From positions 25,001-89,000 of the forward strand of contig JAVVLW010002724.1 in NCBI GenBank assembly GCA_034401795.1: DNA of 64,000 nt, given 5' to 3'. This DNA comes from Chaetoderma sp. LZ-2023a. Lineage: Eukaryota; Mollusca; Caudofoveata; Chaetodermatida; Chaetodermatidae. Positions 33,459 to 45,031 of this stretch are shown piece by piece; the stretch's first letter is position 1; each line of letters begins with the position of its first letter. A model generated the notes under the pieces. The model saw only the letters and a program-made list of their open reading frames with translations. It made no database searches and was not told the origin of the DNA. The translations under genes were made by a program, and so were the position numbers.

Positions 33459-33821
33459 ACCTTTCCAGAGTACCCACCCATCATATGACGTCATAATGAA
33501 CTGCGTGATGTGTACAATGACATCATAATGAATGGCGTCGTATGTACGTCACGAACGCATATTTGAAGACGGTCTATGCGTTGTTGTACAAATTGTTTGC
33601 TTTTACTATTTAATAAATATTCTGTTGAATATTTTGAAACTAATTTTACTTGGCGCTGTTGCTGCCTATGGCAGCAACAGCACCCAGTCAAATTAGTTAC
33701 AAAATATTCAACAGCTTTCCTGTATAGTTTTCAGAAAATTGATAGCTAGGGCATTTGGGGAGCGATCAATCCCAACACGGTGAGGTGTGGGTGGAGCGTA
33801 GCTAGTGATGGGCGGGGCATA
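33459..33821 (-). mobile_element. Hairpin family B, complete reverse copy
   Basis: It starts aatggacctttccagagtac, with tcatatgacgtcataatgaa just inside. The hairpin spans 33626-33713 with centre gctgcctatggcagc, and the head in reverse reads ggagcgtagctagtgatggg. The outer end is replaced by an E element starting at 33822. Confidence 0.75.
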
Positions 33822-35585
33822 GCTAACAAGAGGCCCAAGGGGCCTGTGTCGCTCACCTGGAGCACCATCAATTGTTGTCCAAATTGTTGGTGGGTGGTTT
33901 AGCAGTCTTTTAAATGAGTTGGTGGACATTTTTGCAAGTGCAATATGGCCACCAAATAGACTACATTTTGATTGGCCCACGGCGCCCATGCTTTTTTGAT
34001 GGATCAACTTCCCTTGCACAAATTTTAATGGCCCAAATTTTGCCGTGATCCATTCAGCGGTTCTGAAGGAGTCATTTTCATGAAAACCCAGTCATCCAAG
34101 ATGGTTGTCGAACCACTTGGTAAATCAAGTCCTCATGAACAAACTTGGCTTACCTCGTGGCCTAGATGAAGATTCTGCAAGTGGTTTCGGAGAAGATTCA
34201 TAAAGACATTTCTAAAAATCGGCCGAAATCCAAGATGGTCACCGGCCAAATTGGCCGATCGGGTTCGTTTGAGCAAACTTGAATCTCTATGCCTTAAGGA
34301 TGCTTCATGTCAAATGTAATTGAAATCGGCCCAGTAGTTCTTGAGAAGATATTTTTAATTTCCCATTGCTTTAGTATGGGAGCTTTCGGCGGGAAAATGA
34401 TCCAAGATGGCCGCCAAACCGTTTATCCGACAGTTTCGAAAATTGCAAATTTGAGATCAGAATACCCAAAAACCTATATAAACTCAATTTCGGCCTCAAA
34501 ATCCATCAAATAAAAAAATCCAATATGGCTGCCAAACGTGCTATATTTTGATTGGCCCACAGCGGCTATGTTTTCTGACGGAGCAACATCCCTTGAACAA
34601 AGTTTAATGGCCCTTAGTCCCTAACCATATCTGCCAAATTTTGGCCTGATCAATTCAGCGGTTCTGGAGAAGTTATTTTCGCTAAAACTAGGTCAACCAA
34701 GATGGCAACCAAATTATTTGACCAATTAAGTTCCCTTGAACAAATTTGGTTGAGCTCTTGCCCTAGATCATATTTCATCAGGTTTCCTTCAATCCCTCAA
34801 GCGGTTTCGGAGAAGATTTTTAAAGACGTTTTTAAAAATCAGTCAAAATCCAAGATGGCTATCGGCCTAATTGGCCGATTTGGCTTCATTTGAACAAACT
34901 TGGATCCCTATGCCCTAAGGATGCGTCCTGCCAAATATAATTGAAATTGGCCCCAGCGGTTCTTGAGAAGTAGTTTAACGGAAAAGTTGACGGATGGATG
35001 ATGGAAACACAACGGATGGTCGCCACAACATAAGCCCACTTGGCCTTTCAGGCCAAGTGAGCTAATAATATTTCCCAAATTTGGGCCCGATCCATTCAGT
35101 GGTTCTTGAGAAGTCGTTTTCGCGAAAAGAAGGTCATCCAAGATGGCCACCGGACTATATGGAGTATCAAGTTCCCTTGAACAAACTTGGTTCAGCTACA
35201 CGCCCAGATGATATTCCATGAATTTTGAATCGATCCCCTGAGCGGTTTCGGAGAAGATTTTCAAAGACATTTCTCAAAATCGGCTGATTTGGCAGACGAC
35301 CATCTTGGATTTTGGCCGACCAGCCCCGTTTGCACAAACTTGAATCCCTATACCCTAAGGATGCTTCCTGCTAAATATAATTAAAATCGGCCCAGTGGTT
35401 CTTGAGAAGTTGGTAAAAGGAAAAGTTGACGGATGCCAGATGACGGACGGTCGCCATTGTCAACAAGTTTCTAAAGATTGGTTCTTGAGAAGAAGTCGTT
35501 TCAAAGGAAAATTTGATGGACAGACGACGGACGGATGGTCGCCACGACATAAGCTCACTTGGCCTTTCAGGCCAGATGAGCTAAA
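33822..35585 (+). repeat. Interspersed repeat E, subtype 2, with partial duplication
   Basis: It starts aacaagaggcccaaggggcc / tgtgtcgctcacctggagc. A first end, acttggcctttcaggccaag / tgagctaa, lies at 35037-35065. A second stretch of E sequence runs to another end, cttggcctttcaggccagat / gagctaa, at 35558-35584. The second segment looks like a tandem duplication of the 3' half. It contains repeated caagatggccgcc-type motifs. Short frames (34307-34513, 34908-35150, 35395-35610) are repeat translation. Confidence 0.7.
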
Positions 35586-36284
35586 AATGGAAAGGTTCAT
35601 TACAAGGTAATTATTCAGCTCCGCTGATGGCAGTGAATTTTGTATAATTAAATAGATGACATTCACATGATACACATCAAGGGTAAATGGTACTACTCAG
35701 CTCATAAATAATTGGCTTGTTCCTATAGCCCCATGACCAACATATACGCATGACGGTTCCTCATCATAGTTTTTGAAGCATACCACCCTAAAGGAATTCT
35801 AATACAAATTTGGCTAAAATCTAACAATGTGTTAAAGAGCAGATACAATCAAAAGAGAAAGTTGACGAGGGACAATTTTATTTATGAGAATGACATCTAG
35901 CGGGGCGTAATACGCCTTCTTTCATGAGTTTTAAAGCCTTAAGGGGGCATAATATACATTTCAAAGCAAACGATAACAAATGGAAAATGTGGTTTTTTTA
36001 ATCGAATATGATCGCCGTAGACAATTAATTTACTGTATATAAGTTCAGAAGCTCAACCACCATAGCGAAGCCTTTCATAAAGTGAAAATGGTTGACTGAA
36101 AAAGCTAGCAGTTAAATTTCTGGATAGAAGATCTGAAACTTACCCCATGTGGGTGCTTCCAGTCAAAATTAGTTAAAATTAATCCACCAAGCGCTAAATA
36201 CGGAGATATCTTTTAAATTCAAAGTTGAAAGACACATAAATATGGACGGATGGTCACCATGTTATAAGTTTAATAAACACGAAA
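35586..36284. other. Non-coding DNA
   Basis: AT-rich, no repeat clearly identified and no domain-bearing frame. Confidence 0.4.
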
Positions 36285-36620
36285 AAACAAATACCAACGG
36301 AAATGACTGGCTCGGTCAGTCATTCCAGTGATATCCTTCTAGCGGTCTGCAGTTTTAGCTATGCGCCGCCCATCTCTAGCTAAGCTCCACCCACACCTCG
36401 CTCGTGGTGGGATCGATCGATCTCTGACCTCCCTGACCATCAATTTCCTAAAACCTAAATTTGACTGGGTGCTGTTGCTGACATAGCCAGCCAGCCAGCC
36501 AGCCAGGAACTTGTTGCTGGTATAGGCAGAAACATTGCTGCCAGCTTCAAATCTAATTAATTTCAAACTTTCAACAGAAAATTCCTGTCATCATTAAGAA
36601 TTTATCCTATCTGGTTTGCA
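36285..36620 (+). mobile_element. A fragment followed by B-D chimeric hairpin element
   Basis: A short centre-less A piece (36295-36335) precedes a family B head (36352-36475, agctaagctccacccacacc) and a B left arm (aatttgactgggtgctgttg). An (agcc)n run at 36480-36505 follows. After it the right side is a D right arm and D tail (ttcaacagaaaattcctgtc, aagaatttatcc). Confidence 0.6.
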
Positions 36621-36624
36621 ATGG

Positions 36625-37075
36625 TTAACTCTTTCAGGATGAAGACGGACAAAACTGACCTCTGCTGTGGTCTTGAAGAATGTCCACTTATAGGACAAGA
36701 GAACACAATTTTTGAAATATAAAACACTGGAATATCTGCCTCGATAACTGAGCTAGTTACTCCAGTGGTATATTTTCAAAAATAGTATTCCCTTAGCCTG
36801 CAAATAGACATTTAATAGGTTGATATTCTTGATCAACTATTTAACATCTTAACCCTCATATCAGTCAAAAACGGCTTCTGTAGTGGTCTTGAGAAATGTC
36901 CATTTGTAGACCAAGAGAAGAATATTTTTGAAAATTTATCACTGGAATGACTGGTTCGATAAACGAGCCAGTTATTCCAGTGGTAAATTTTCAAAAGTCT
37001 TCTTGATCGACAAATGGGCAATTTTTTTTAGAGATTTGAAATTTTCTTGAAGAAATTTGAGGGTTTAAATGGTTG
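36625..37075 (+). mobile_element. Two hairpin elements A in tandem
   Basis: The copy at 36625-36840 has centre cctcgataactgagc. The copy at 36845-37075 has centre ggttcgataaacgagcc, left arm gaccaagagaagaatatttt and right end ttcttgaagaaatttgaggg. Both are forward. Confidence 0.7.
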
Positions 37076-37794
37076 AGCCATCAAAGGGTTATAATATGGT
37101 TAATGAATTACGATGTGATTGTGATCATGGTTCTTTCATCTTGATTGGCACAGCAGGTGAATCATCCCCTTTATCATATACCTTCACAATCCTTCCTTAC
37201 CGGAGCTCTCTCCTGCAGGTGGAGTCAAATACATGTATTGAATTCACCTGTCTTGTGCGCTCTCTCTACCAGTACCACACAATCACTTTCAATTAAGCTA
37301 CTCTATGAAGCGAGTAGTCATTAAATGCAGCGACTAACGAAGCACGCACTAATTAAATCCCTTTTAAGGAAGCGCTTATTTAATCCCCACACCCCACCTA
37401 TGCCCATCCCAACCTGACCTCCCTCACTCTGCATATTACTCAAACATAAATGTACTTCATACGCATTTACACTGTGCTTGCAACTTGTCCAGAAATACTG
37501 CGACGTACAATTTTTGTGAACATGACGAAACATGCCCATGATGACAGCAGCTTGACAAGAAAATCCTCCTACAGGCATTATGATTATGCGGATCAGTAGG
37601 CCTAGTTTATTTAGATACAGATGCGTGCGTGCACATGCGCACACTGACAGACAGGCAGGCGATGCGCAATAAATAGTTGCTTACCATGTGCTTTTGGGGA
37701 GGGGGGAATCGCAAGAATCTGACAACACAACTGAGGATTTCTTATGCATGTCAAAGCACCAAGCAGCAAAAATCGCCTCTTGAATGATCAAGAA
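37076..37794. other. Non-coding DNA
   Basis: No gene is supported. The plus frame 37069-37296 and minus frames 37321-37644 and 37681-37914 lack recognisable domains, and the last overlaps the start of an E repeat. A purine-pyrimidine alternating stretch (gtgcgtgcacatgcgcacac, 37624-37643) has Z-DNA character. Confidence 0.4.
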
Positions 37795-38690
37795 CAGGAG
37801 GTCCAATGGCCTGCGATGCTCACCTGGACCATTAACATTTGAACCATTTGCATTTAAGTAGATACGATGGACAATCTTTGGGAAATACAAGGCCACCAAA
37901 AGATAAATGACCAATTAAAACTCTCATTTGATAAGTTATAGCTTACCACCATAGGATGGGTTTAGCAAAGTTTCATTGAAATCGGGACAGTGATTAAGGA
38001 GTAGCATTTTAAATGGTTTCAGAAATTCTTCAGAGATTCCAAGATAGCTGTCGACAAAATGACCAAATTAAAATTAGAAGTTCTTACCACTGTAACATCT
38101 TTCCAGTCAAATTTGGTTAAATATCCACCATGGAGTTATGGAGATGCGCTTTGGCAATTTCCTGTAAATTTGTCAAAAAATCTAAGATTTTCGCCAAAGA
38201 ATTTGATGATTCAAAATTCTGAAGACGGGTTCTGGAGCCTGACATAATATGGGCCTTCTATCCAGATTTGGTTGAAATCTGTTAAGCAGCTAATGAAGAG
38301 ATGTGTTTTGACAATTTCCGGTAGATTTTTCATAAAATCCAAGATTTTTACCAAAATGTTGATAAAGCAAAATTCTGAATGAAATTTCTAGAGCCTACCA
38401 CAATACGATAATTTTAGTAAAATTTGGTTGAAATCTGTTAAAATATTAAGGAGGGGAAGCGATTTGACAATTTCTAGTAAATTTTTGATAACATCTAAGA
38501 TTTTCCCCCAAAACGAATCAAAATTATGAATGGAAGTCCTACAGCCTATCACCATAAAATCCTTTCATCCCGATTTGGTTGAAATCAGTCAAAATGCTAA
38601 GAAGAACCAATTTGACAATTTCCGGTAAATATGTAAGTAAAAAAATTGACATCAAGCAGCCGCCATGACATAAGCTTGCTTAAGAGCTAA
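37795..38690 (+). repeat. Interspersed repeat E, subtype 1
   Basis: It opens with aggaggtccaatggcctgcg / atgctcacctggaccatt and closes near acataagcttgcttaagagctaa. It shares gaaccatttgcatttaa and ccagccaaatttggttgaaa monomers with 25770-26858 and 56785-57553. Confidence 0.65.
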
Positions 38691-38691
38691 C

Positions 38692-40433
38692 AAGAGGCTC
38701 AAAGGCCCTGTGTCGCTCATCTGGAGCACTATGCATTTTTGTCAAAATTGTTGGTGGGTGGTTTAGGAAGTCTTTTAAATGAGTTTGTGGACAAAAATGT
38801 GGCCGCCAAACATGTTACATTTTGATTGGTCCACTGCGGCCACGTTTCTGACATAGCTCCTTCCATTGAAAAAACTTCAAACGGCACTCAGTGCCTAATC
38901 ATATCTCCCAAATTTTGGCCCAATCCGCTCAGTGGTTCTGGAGTTGTTTTGGCAAAAAATAGGTTATCCAAGATGGCCACCAAACAATTTGGCCAATCAA
39001 GTTCCTTTGAACAAACATCGTGCAGCTCTTGCCCTAGACGATATTTCATGTTTTGAATTGATCCCAAAAGCGGTTTTGGAGATTTAAAGACAACTTTAAA
39101 AATCAACCAAAATCCAAAATAGCGCGAGAAGAATACATTTTAAATTTCCCATTGCTTTAGTATGGGAGATTTTGGCGGGTAAATGATCCAAGATGGCCGC
39201 TAAACAGTTTATCCAACAATCTCGAAAATGGCAAATTTGAAATCAAAATACGCAAAAAACATATATAAAACCAATTTCGGCCGCAAAATCCATCAGATAA
39301 AAAAATCCAATATGGCCACCAAACATGTTATATATTGATTGGTCCACGACGGCCAGATTTTTTGACGGATCAACTTCTCTTGAGCAAATTTTAATGGCCT
39401 TAATCATATATCACAAATTTCGGCCTGATCGCTTCAGCGGTTCTGGGGAAGTCGTTTTTGCGAAAACTAGGCCATCCAAGATGGCTGTTGAACCATTTGG
39501 TCAATTAAGTTCTCTTGAACAAACTTGGTTCAGCTCTTGCCCTAGATCATATTTCGTGAGTTCTGAATCGATCACTCAAACGGCTTTGGAGAACAAGAAT
39601 TTTAGACATTTCTAAAAATCGGCCAAAATCCAAGATGGCCGCCGGCCAAATTGGCCGATCGGCTTCGTTTGAACAAACTTGAATCTCTATACGCTAAGGA
39701 CGCTTCCTGCCAAATATAATTGAAATCGGGCCAGCAGTTCTCGAGAAGACATTTTAAATTTCCCATTGCTTTTCGGCGGGAAAAATGATCCAAGATGGCC
39801 ACCAAACTGTTTATCTGACAGTTTCGAAAATTGCAAATTTGAGATCAGAATACCCAAAAACCCAGATAAAAATAATTTCGGCCTCAAAATCCATCAAATA
39901 AAAAAATCCAATATGGCTGCCAAACACGGTATATTTTGATTGGCCCACCACGGCCATGTGATGGGTCAACTTCGCTTGAACAAACTTTAATGGCCCTTAG
40001 TCCCTAATCATATATCACAAATTTCAGCCTGTTCCATTCAGCGGTTCTGGAGAAGTAATTACCGGTATTGCTAAAACTAGGTCAAACAAGATGGCCACCG
40101 AACCATTGGACCAATCAAGTTCCCATACTTGGTTGAGCTCTTGCCCTAGATCGTATTTCATGAGGTTTGCTTCAATCCCTCAAGCGGTTTCGGAGAAGAT
40201 TTTTAAAGACGTTTCTAAAAATCGGTCAAAATCCAAGATGGCTGCTGGCTTTGTTTGAACAAAGTTGGATCCCTATGCCTAAGGGTGCTTCCTGCCAGAT
40301 ATAATTGAAATCGGCTCAGCGGTTCTTGAGAACAAGTCGTTGAAAGGAAAAGTTGACGGACGGATGGACGGGCAGATGGACGACGGACGGTCGCCACAAC
40401 ATAAGCTCACTTGGCCTTTCTGGCCAGGTGAGC
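38692..40433 (+). repeat. Interspersed repeat E, subtype 2
   Basis: It opens with aacaagaggctcaaaggccc / tgtgtcgctcatctggagc and ends acttggcctttctggccagg / tgagctaa. At least nine caagatggcc-type motifs are spaced through it. The minus and plus short frames inside are repeat translations. Confidence 0.72.
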
Positions 40434-40539
40434 TAAAAATGTACTGCGACACCATGGATATACAACTGGAGTGACTTTTTGCTGCTAACGCACTGCTGAA
40501 GTGCTGCCCATGTGCTTCCTCAGTGAGGGACGCTCTTAA

Positions 40540-40666
40540 CCCTTTCATTGATGAATTCCCCATATCTCATTTTCAACACAACCATACAGGAACTGTCAAA
40601 TATATTGAAATTTAATTGGAAGCCATTGCTGATTTACGCAGTAAGGGCCTCCAGTTAAATTAACCC
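40540..40666 (+). mobile_element. Hairpin element D, truncated
   Basis: The head cctttcattgatgaattccc and a left arm atattgaaatttaattggaa are followed by a partial right arm (gcctccagttaaattaa). It then runs straight into an A element. Confidence 0.5.
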
Positions 40667-40669
40667 TTT

Positions 40670-41145
40670 AACCATCAAAATTGTTTTTAAAAATTTCAAG
40701 AAAATGTCCATTTGCAGAACAAGAGAAGACTATTTTTTTTAATCTAGCACTGGAATGACTGGCTTGGTTTGCCCTCTGGGTGGGGCTTAGAATACACCTT
40801 CCGTATCCTCTGCGTGTCGTAAGAGGCGACTAAAGGAGGTAAGGGTGAGGTAACCCTGACAGAAACCTCGAGTGCTGAAGATGGAGGTTCCAGGCCGCAC
40901 GGCGCACTCTAACAAACCATGGATCCACGCACTTAACGCATATGATCATGTCGATAGTCACTTACAGGACTGGTGGTATGATCAGCGAACGAAAAGAAGA
41001 AAGAAGAAGACTGGCTTGGTTATTGAGCCAGTCATTTCAGTGGTAAAATTTTCAAAAATAATCTCTTGGTCTACAAATGGACATTTCACAAGACAACTGC
41101 AGAATCCATTTTTGGCTGATATGCGTGTTAAATGGTTAAATTAAA
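40670..41145 (-). mobile_element. Hairpin element A interrupted by a retroposon
   Basis: The outer parts (ccatttgcagaacaagagaa on the left, gttattgagccagtcatttc and aatccatttttggctgatat on the right) form one reverse A element. Its loop region is split by the 40770-41008 insertion. Confidence 0.72.
40770..41008 (+). mobile_element. GAA-tailed retroposon, copy 1
   Basis: About 239 bp, from tgccctctgggtggggctta through ctctgcgtgtcgtaagaggc to a (gaa)n-like tail. It is flanked by a 13-bp target-site duplication, gactggcttggtt (40757-40769 and 41009-41021). It is 95% or so similar by eye to copy 2. The open frame 40872-41144 reads through it into host DNA and is not an independent gene. The lineage (SINE, or 3' end of a LINE) is undecided. 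Confidence 0.8.
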
Positions 41146-41239
41146 AATATTCAACAGAATAAGTTTTATATCGTAAAAAACCAAACATTTTCAGGGATTT
41201 GTCTGTGAAGCGGGTAAAACTGTTTATCAAGAATGGAAT

Positions 41240-41440
41240 CGATTTATAGCTTTGTCGCCTCCCATTTCTAGCTAAGTTCCACACCCTTGTTATGCATGTT
41301 GGAATCAATTTAAAACCTTGAAAACCAAATTCTCAGAATCTAAATTTCAAAGTAACTATACACTTAAGCTGTTGGATATTTTAAAATTAGAATATTTATT
41401 AAATTCTAAATTCACCAAAGTTATACAATGGAGGATTTTT
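41240..41440 (+). mobile_element. Hairpin family B, hairpin deleted
   Basis: The head ttctagctaagttccacacc and the left arm start taagctgttggatattttaa pass directly to tagaatatttattaaattct. Most of both arms has been lost. Confidence 0.5.
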
Positions 41441-41444
41441 GCAT

Positions 41445-42490
41445 TTTATTATCCCCATGTTTTTCGAAGACATCTGTGCGTGCGGGCAATTCATTGTACC
41501 GCATCCCCTCCGAAAACCGTTGGATGGAAATCAAACGAATTTAGTATGTGTGTTGCCCATATAAGTGTGGACAACCCTAGAGGTGGGGCTTAGAATACAC
41601 CTTCCGTATCCTCTGCGTGTCGTAAGAGGTGACTAAAGGAGGTATGGGTGAGGTAACCCTGACAGAAACCTCGAGTGCTGAAGACGGAGGTTCCAGGCCG
41701 CACGGCGCACTCTAATAAACCATGGATCCACGCACTTAACGCCTATGATTATGTCAATAGTCACTTACAGGACTGGCGATATGATCAGCGAACGAAAAGA
41801 AGAAGAAGAAGAAGTGTGGAGTGCAACAGCACATTTGGATTTGGCTTATTTGCAGGGGGTCATGGCAGGGGTCAAAAGGCCAAATCGATTGTAATGCAAC
41901 TCATCTGAAACAATTAGACAGAATTCAACCAAATTTGATATGTTAGATATACATATGATTGCCGAGTGCAAGAGGCCATTTACATTTGGCTCCACTCCCG
42001 TGGGGTGGGAGAAGGCATCAAAAGGTCAAATTTAACATGCAAAAATTGATTGTAACGCAACTCCTCCGAAACCGATGACCAAAATTCAACCAAATTTAGC
42101 ATATGAGTTACCCATATCAATGTGGAGTGCAAGAGCATCACATCCCAAAAGGTGGGTGGGGGATGGGGTCAAAAGGTCAAGAAACTGATTGTAATGCAAC
42201 TCCTACGAAACTATTGGGCTGAATTAATTTGCTAATAAATTTGGTATGTGTGTTACTCATATGAGTGTGGTGTGCATGAGCTCACTTACATTTGGCTCCG
42301 CCCCTAGGGGGTGGGCCAGTGGTCAGAAGGTCAAATTGATTGTAACGAAACTCCTCTGAAACCATTGGACATAATTCAACCAAATTTGGTACGCAAGCTA
42401 TCCCTAAAAATGTGGAGTGCAAGAGCACATTTATATTTGGCCCCACCCCTAGGGGGTGGGTGGTTTGGGGTCAAAATGTCAAGAGATTGA
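41445..42490 (+). repeat. Pearl-like repeat F, interrupted
   Basis: It opens with a ttattatccccatgtttttc hairpin-like block. About five monomers of about 150 bp follow, each with gattgtaatgcaactcctc, gaattcaaccaaatttggta, gtggagtgcaagagcaca, a C-rich block ending ggtggg, and ggtcaaaaggtcaa. The first monomer is split by the retroposon at 41572-41811. Non-coding. Confidence 0.65.
41572..41811 (+). mobile_element. GAA-tailed retroposon, copy 2
   Basis: About 240 bp, nearly identical to copy 1, ending in (gaa)n. It is flanked by a 9-bp duplication, aagtgtgga (41563-41571 and 41812-41820). The shared peptide-like frame (RTAHSNKPWIHALNAYD) differs by both silent and replacement changes and gives no proof of coding. 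Confidence 0.8.
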
Positions 42491-43233
42491 CGGTTACATG
42501 CATAAATGCTTGTATATAATAGGGCAAGTTATTCACACAAGCTTACAAGAAATAGCAAAAACATCGAACGACTAAGAGCATGTGCTAAACATATATAATT
42601 CTTACCATATAAATAAACTACAATGGCAACTATTGAAATGATGGCCAATCCAAGTAGAATCAAATTTTGACACAATTGAAAAACAAATTTATAGTCTTTG
42701 AACTAAATACCATTTCTATATCTGCTCCACTACCAGTACATGTTGTGTGTATACAGAAGCAGATCTATAAGAGTTATAGGTTCTATAACAATGACATGCC
42801 GTCCTTCACCGTGTCAGTGTATGTATGCTAAATGTTACAGATGGTGAGATAAAAAGGGCTATATGTTTGGTGAGCAAGACATAAGGGTACAGCTAAAGGA
42901 ACAACATCAGAGGAGAATTTCATTTTAGTTTTTCCATCATGCGGGTGGGGTGGGTGGGATAAAGCGTTTTTTCTAGTGTGATAATGCACACCCAAAGCGT
43001 AATTGAATCAATCGGCCAAAGCTAAAGAGAATCATAATTCACAAAAAAATATTCTGGGTGTCCAGTGTATATACAGGCAATATTGGGTCTCATTTCCAGA
43101 CTAATTTGGATAAGTCACTCCTTAGAAATTGCTACGGATAATGTAAAATAACAGAAAATAGTGAATATAGGGATACAAATTAGAATCCATACGCCATTAA
43201 CTACATTTATTTTGTAATGATCAACGCAGAAAA
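42491..43233. other. Non-coding DNA
   Basis: No repeat family of this window and no domain-bearing frame recognised. A gcgggtggggtgggtggga G-rich patch lies at about 42941-42960. Confidence 0.4.
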
Positions 43234-43235
43234 GC

Positions 43236-44010
43236 AATGTCAGGTACTGCGCAATCAAGTGTAACAAGCGCACTGACAGATGTGACCCTGCAGCATACTA
43301 TGGAGTAAGTAGTCATGTACACATGTCAGGTACTGCGTAATCAAGTGTAACAAGCGCACTGACAGATGTGATCCTGCAGCATACTATGGAGTAAGTACAA
43401 TCATGTACACATGTCAGGTACTGCGTAATCAAGTGTAACAAGCGCACTGACAGATGTGACCCTGCGGCATACTATGGAGTAAGTAGTCATGTACACATGT
43501 CAGGTACTGCGTAATCAAGTGTAACAAGCGCACTGACAGATGTGATCCTGCAGCATACTATGGAGTAAGTACAATCATGTACACATGTCAGGTACTGCGT
43601 AATCAAGTGTAACAAGCGCACTGACAGATGTGACCCTGCGGCATACTATGGAGTAAGTACAATCATGTACAGATGTCAGGTCTGCGTAATCAAGTGTAAC
43701 AAGCGCACTGACAGATGTGATCCTGCAGCATACTATGGAGTAAGTACAGTCATGTACAGATGTCAGGTACTGCGTAATCAAGGGTAACAAGCGCACTGAC
43801 AGATGTGATCCTGCAGCACACTATGGAGTAAGTACAGTCATGTACAGATGTCAGGTACTGCGTAATCAAGTGTAACAAGCGCACTGATGGATGTGACCGT
43901 GCAGCACACTATGGAGTAAGTACAATCATGTACACATGTCAGGTACTGCGTAATCAAGTGTAACAAGGGCACTGACGGATGTGACCATCCAGCATACTAT
44001 GGAGTAAGTA
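43236..44010. repeat. Satellite, 86/88-bp unit
   Basis: Nine tandem units starting atgtcaggtactgcgtaatc and including agcgcactgacagatgtga and agcatactatggagtaagta. Units alternate gaccctgc and gatcctgc for the first six copies. The minus frame 43575-43796 is repeat translation. Confidence 0.95.
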
Positions 44011-44830
44011 GAGATAAATCTACCAAGTGCCACAACCAGGGTTCCTCGGCGACTCAGTATGGCTACATCTAGCACTGCTTACAGCCTGTCACATGTGCAT
44101 TCTGTCAATCAAAGATCGGAACTGAACTGTATGTTGGCCCACTCCTCTGTCAAGGCATGCCCAAGATCATTGAGCCTGGTGGGTGGACTGGTCAAGCTGA
44201 AATGTCTGTCTGCAGAAGCATGCTCAAAGGGATTCCAGTCTGCAGACCGAACTCACAGACCACTCCATTCACTCGATATGCTCATTTTCGAGATAGAGGT
44301 TAGCCACCCTTATTCTGTGTGGTCGCACAATGCCATCCATCAGAATGAACTGTTGCCCTATTGGCATAAAATGGCGGATAAAGGGATGGAGAACTTCATC
44401 CATATAGCCCTATTGGCATATAAGGGCAGACAAAGGGATGGAGAACTTCATCCATATACCTCAAAGTTTTAAACCCGTCAGATAGCCATTCTGAATGCAG
44501 TATAGGTCTGTATGGCCATCAGCACTAATGCCACCCACACCATGACTCAAACTCCACCATGCCGGTCAAGTTCCATAATGTTGGCATCAGCAAACCTTTC
44601 ATTTTGACATCGCCGCACATGAACACATCCATTGCCAAGGTACAAGTAGAATCACGTCAACAAGACAACTTCCCAGTGAGCAAGAGTCCAGTTGAGATGT
44701 TCTCTACTCCATTCCATCTCGCTTGACGGAGTCACTCGCTCAAGGGTACCCTCACAGCAGATCTGTGGGTCTTCAAACCACTTGCATGGAGTCTGTTTCT
44801 AACTGTCCGAGTGAATAAGGTCAACCAGGA
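44011..44830. other. Low-repeat DNA with a 137-codon open frame
   Basis: The frame 44059-44472 (+) starts MATSSTAYSLSHVHSV. Its C-terminal third translates a 52-bp tandem duplication (44355-44458, gccctattggcata ... cttcatccatata). No domain was recognised, and it starts immediately after the satellite. It could be an exon of an unknown gene, but nothing supports that over chance. Confidence 0.3.
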
Positions 44831-45031
44831 GCCTGTTCTGTAGGGAAAACACTCCAGACCGCTCTGCTATATTAGCGAGGCACTTTTCTGCCTCTGCTAC
44901 GGACCGGTACGTTTTGTTAGAGCTCTGTTAGTTCACGAAACATGTTTGGAGGTGACTCGCGAAAATGAAAACATGTTTTTCATCTGTGACGTAATTGCAG
45001 GCAAAACAACGTCATACATCAGAGGCATATA

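Noticed and set aside
40872-41144. 90-codon plus frame sharing a peptide with 41675-41908
   Set aside because: The shared peptide lies inside two copies of a short target-site-duplicated retroposon; the differences are not biased to silent sites and the frame runs into flanking repeats.
44059-44472. 137-codon plus frame as a host gene
   Set aside because: No domain, starts at a satellite edge and includes a 52-bp tandem duplication; listed only as low-confidence DNA.
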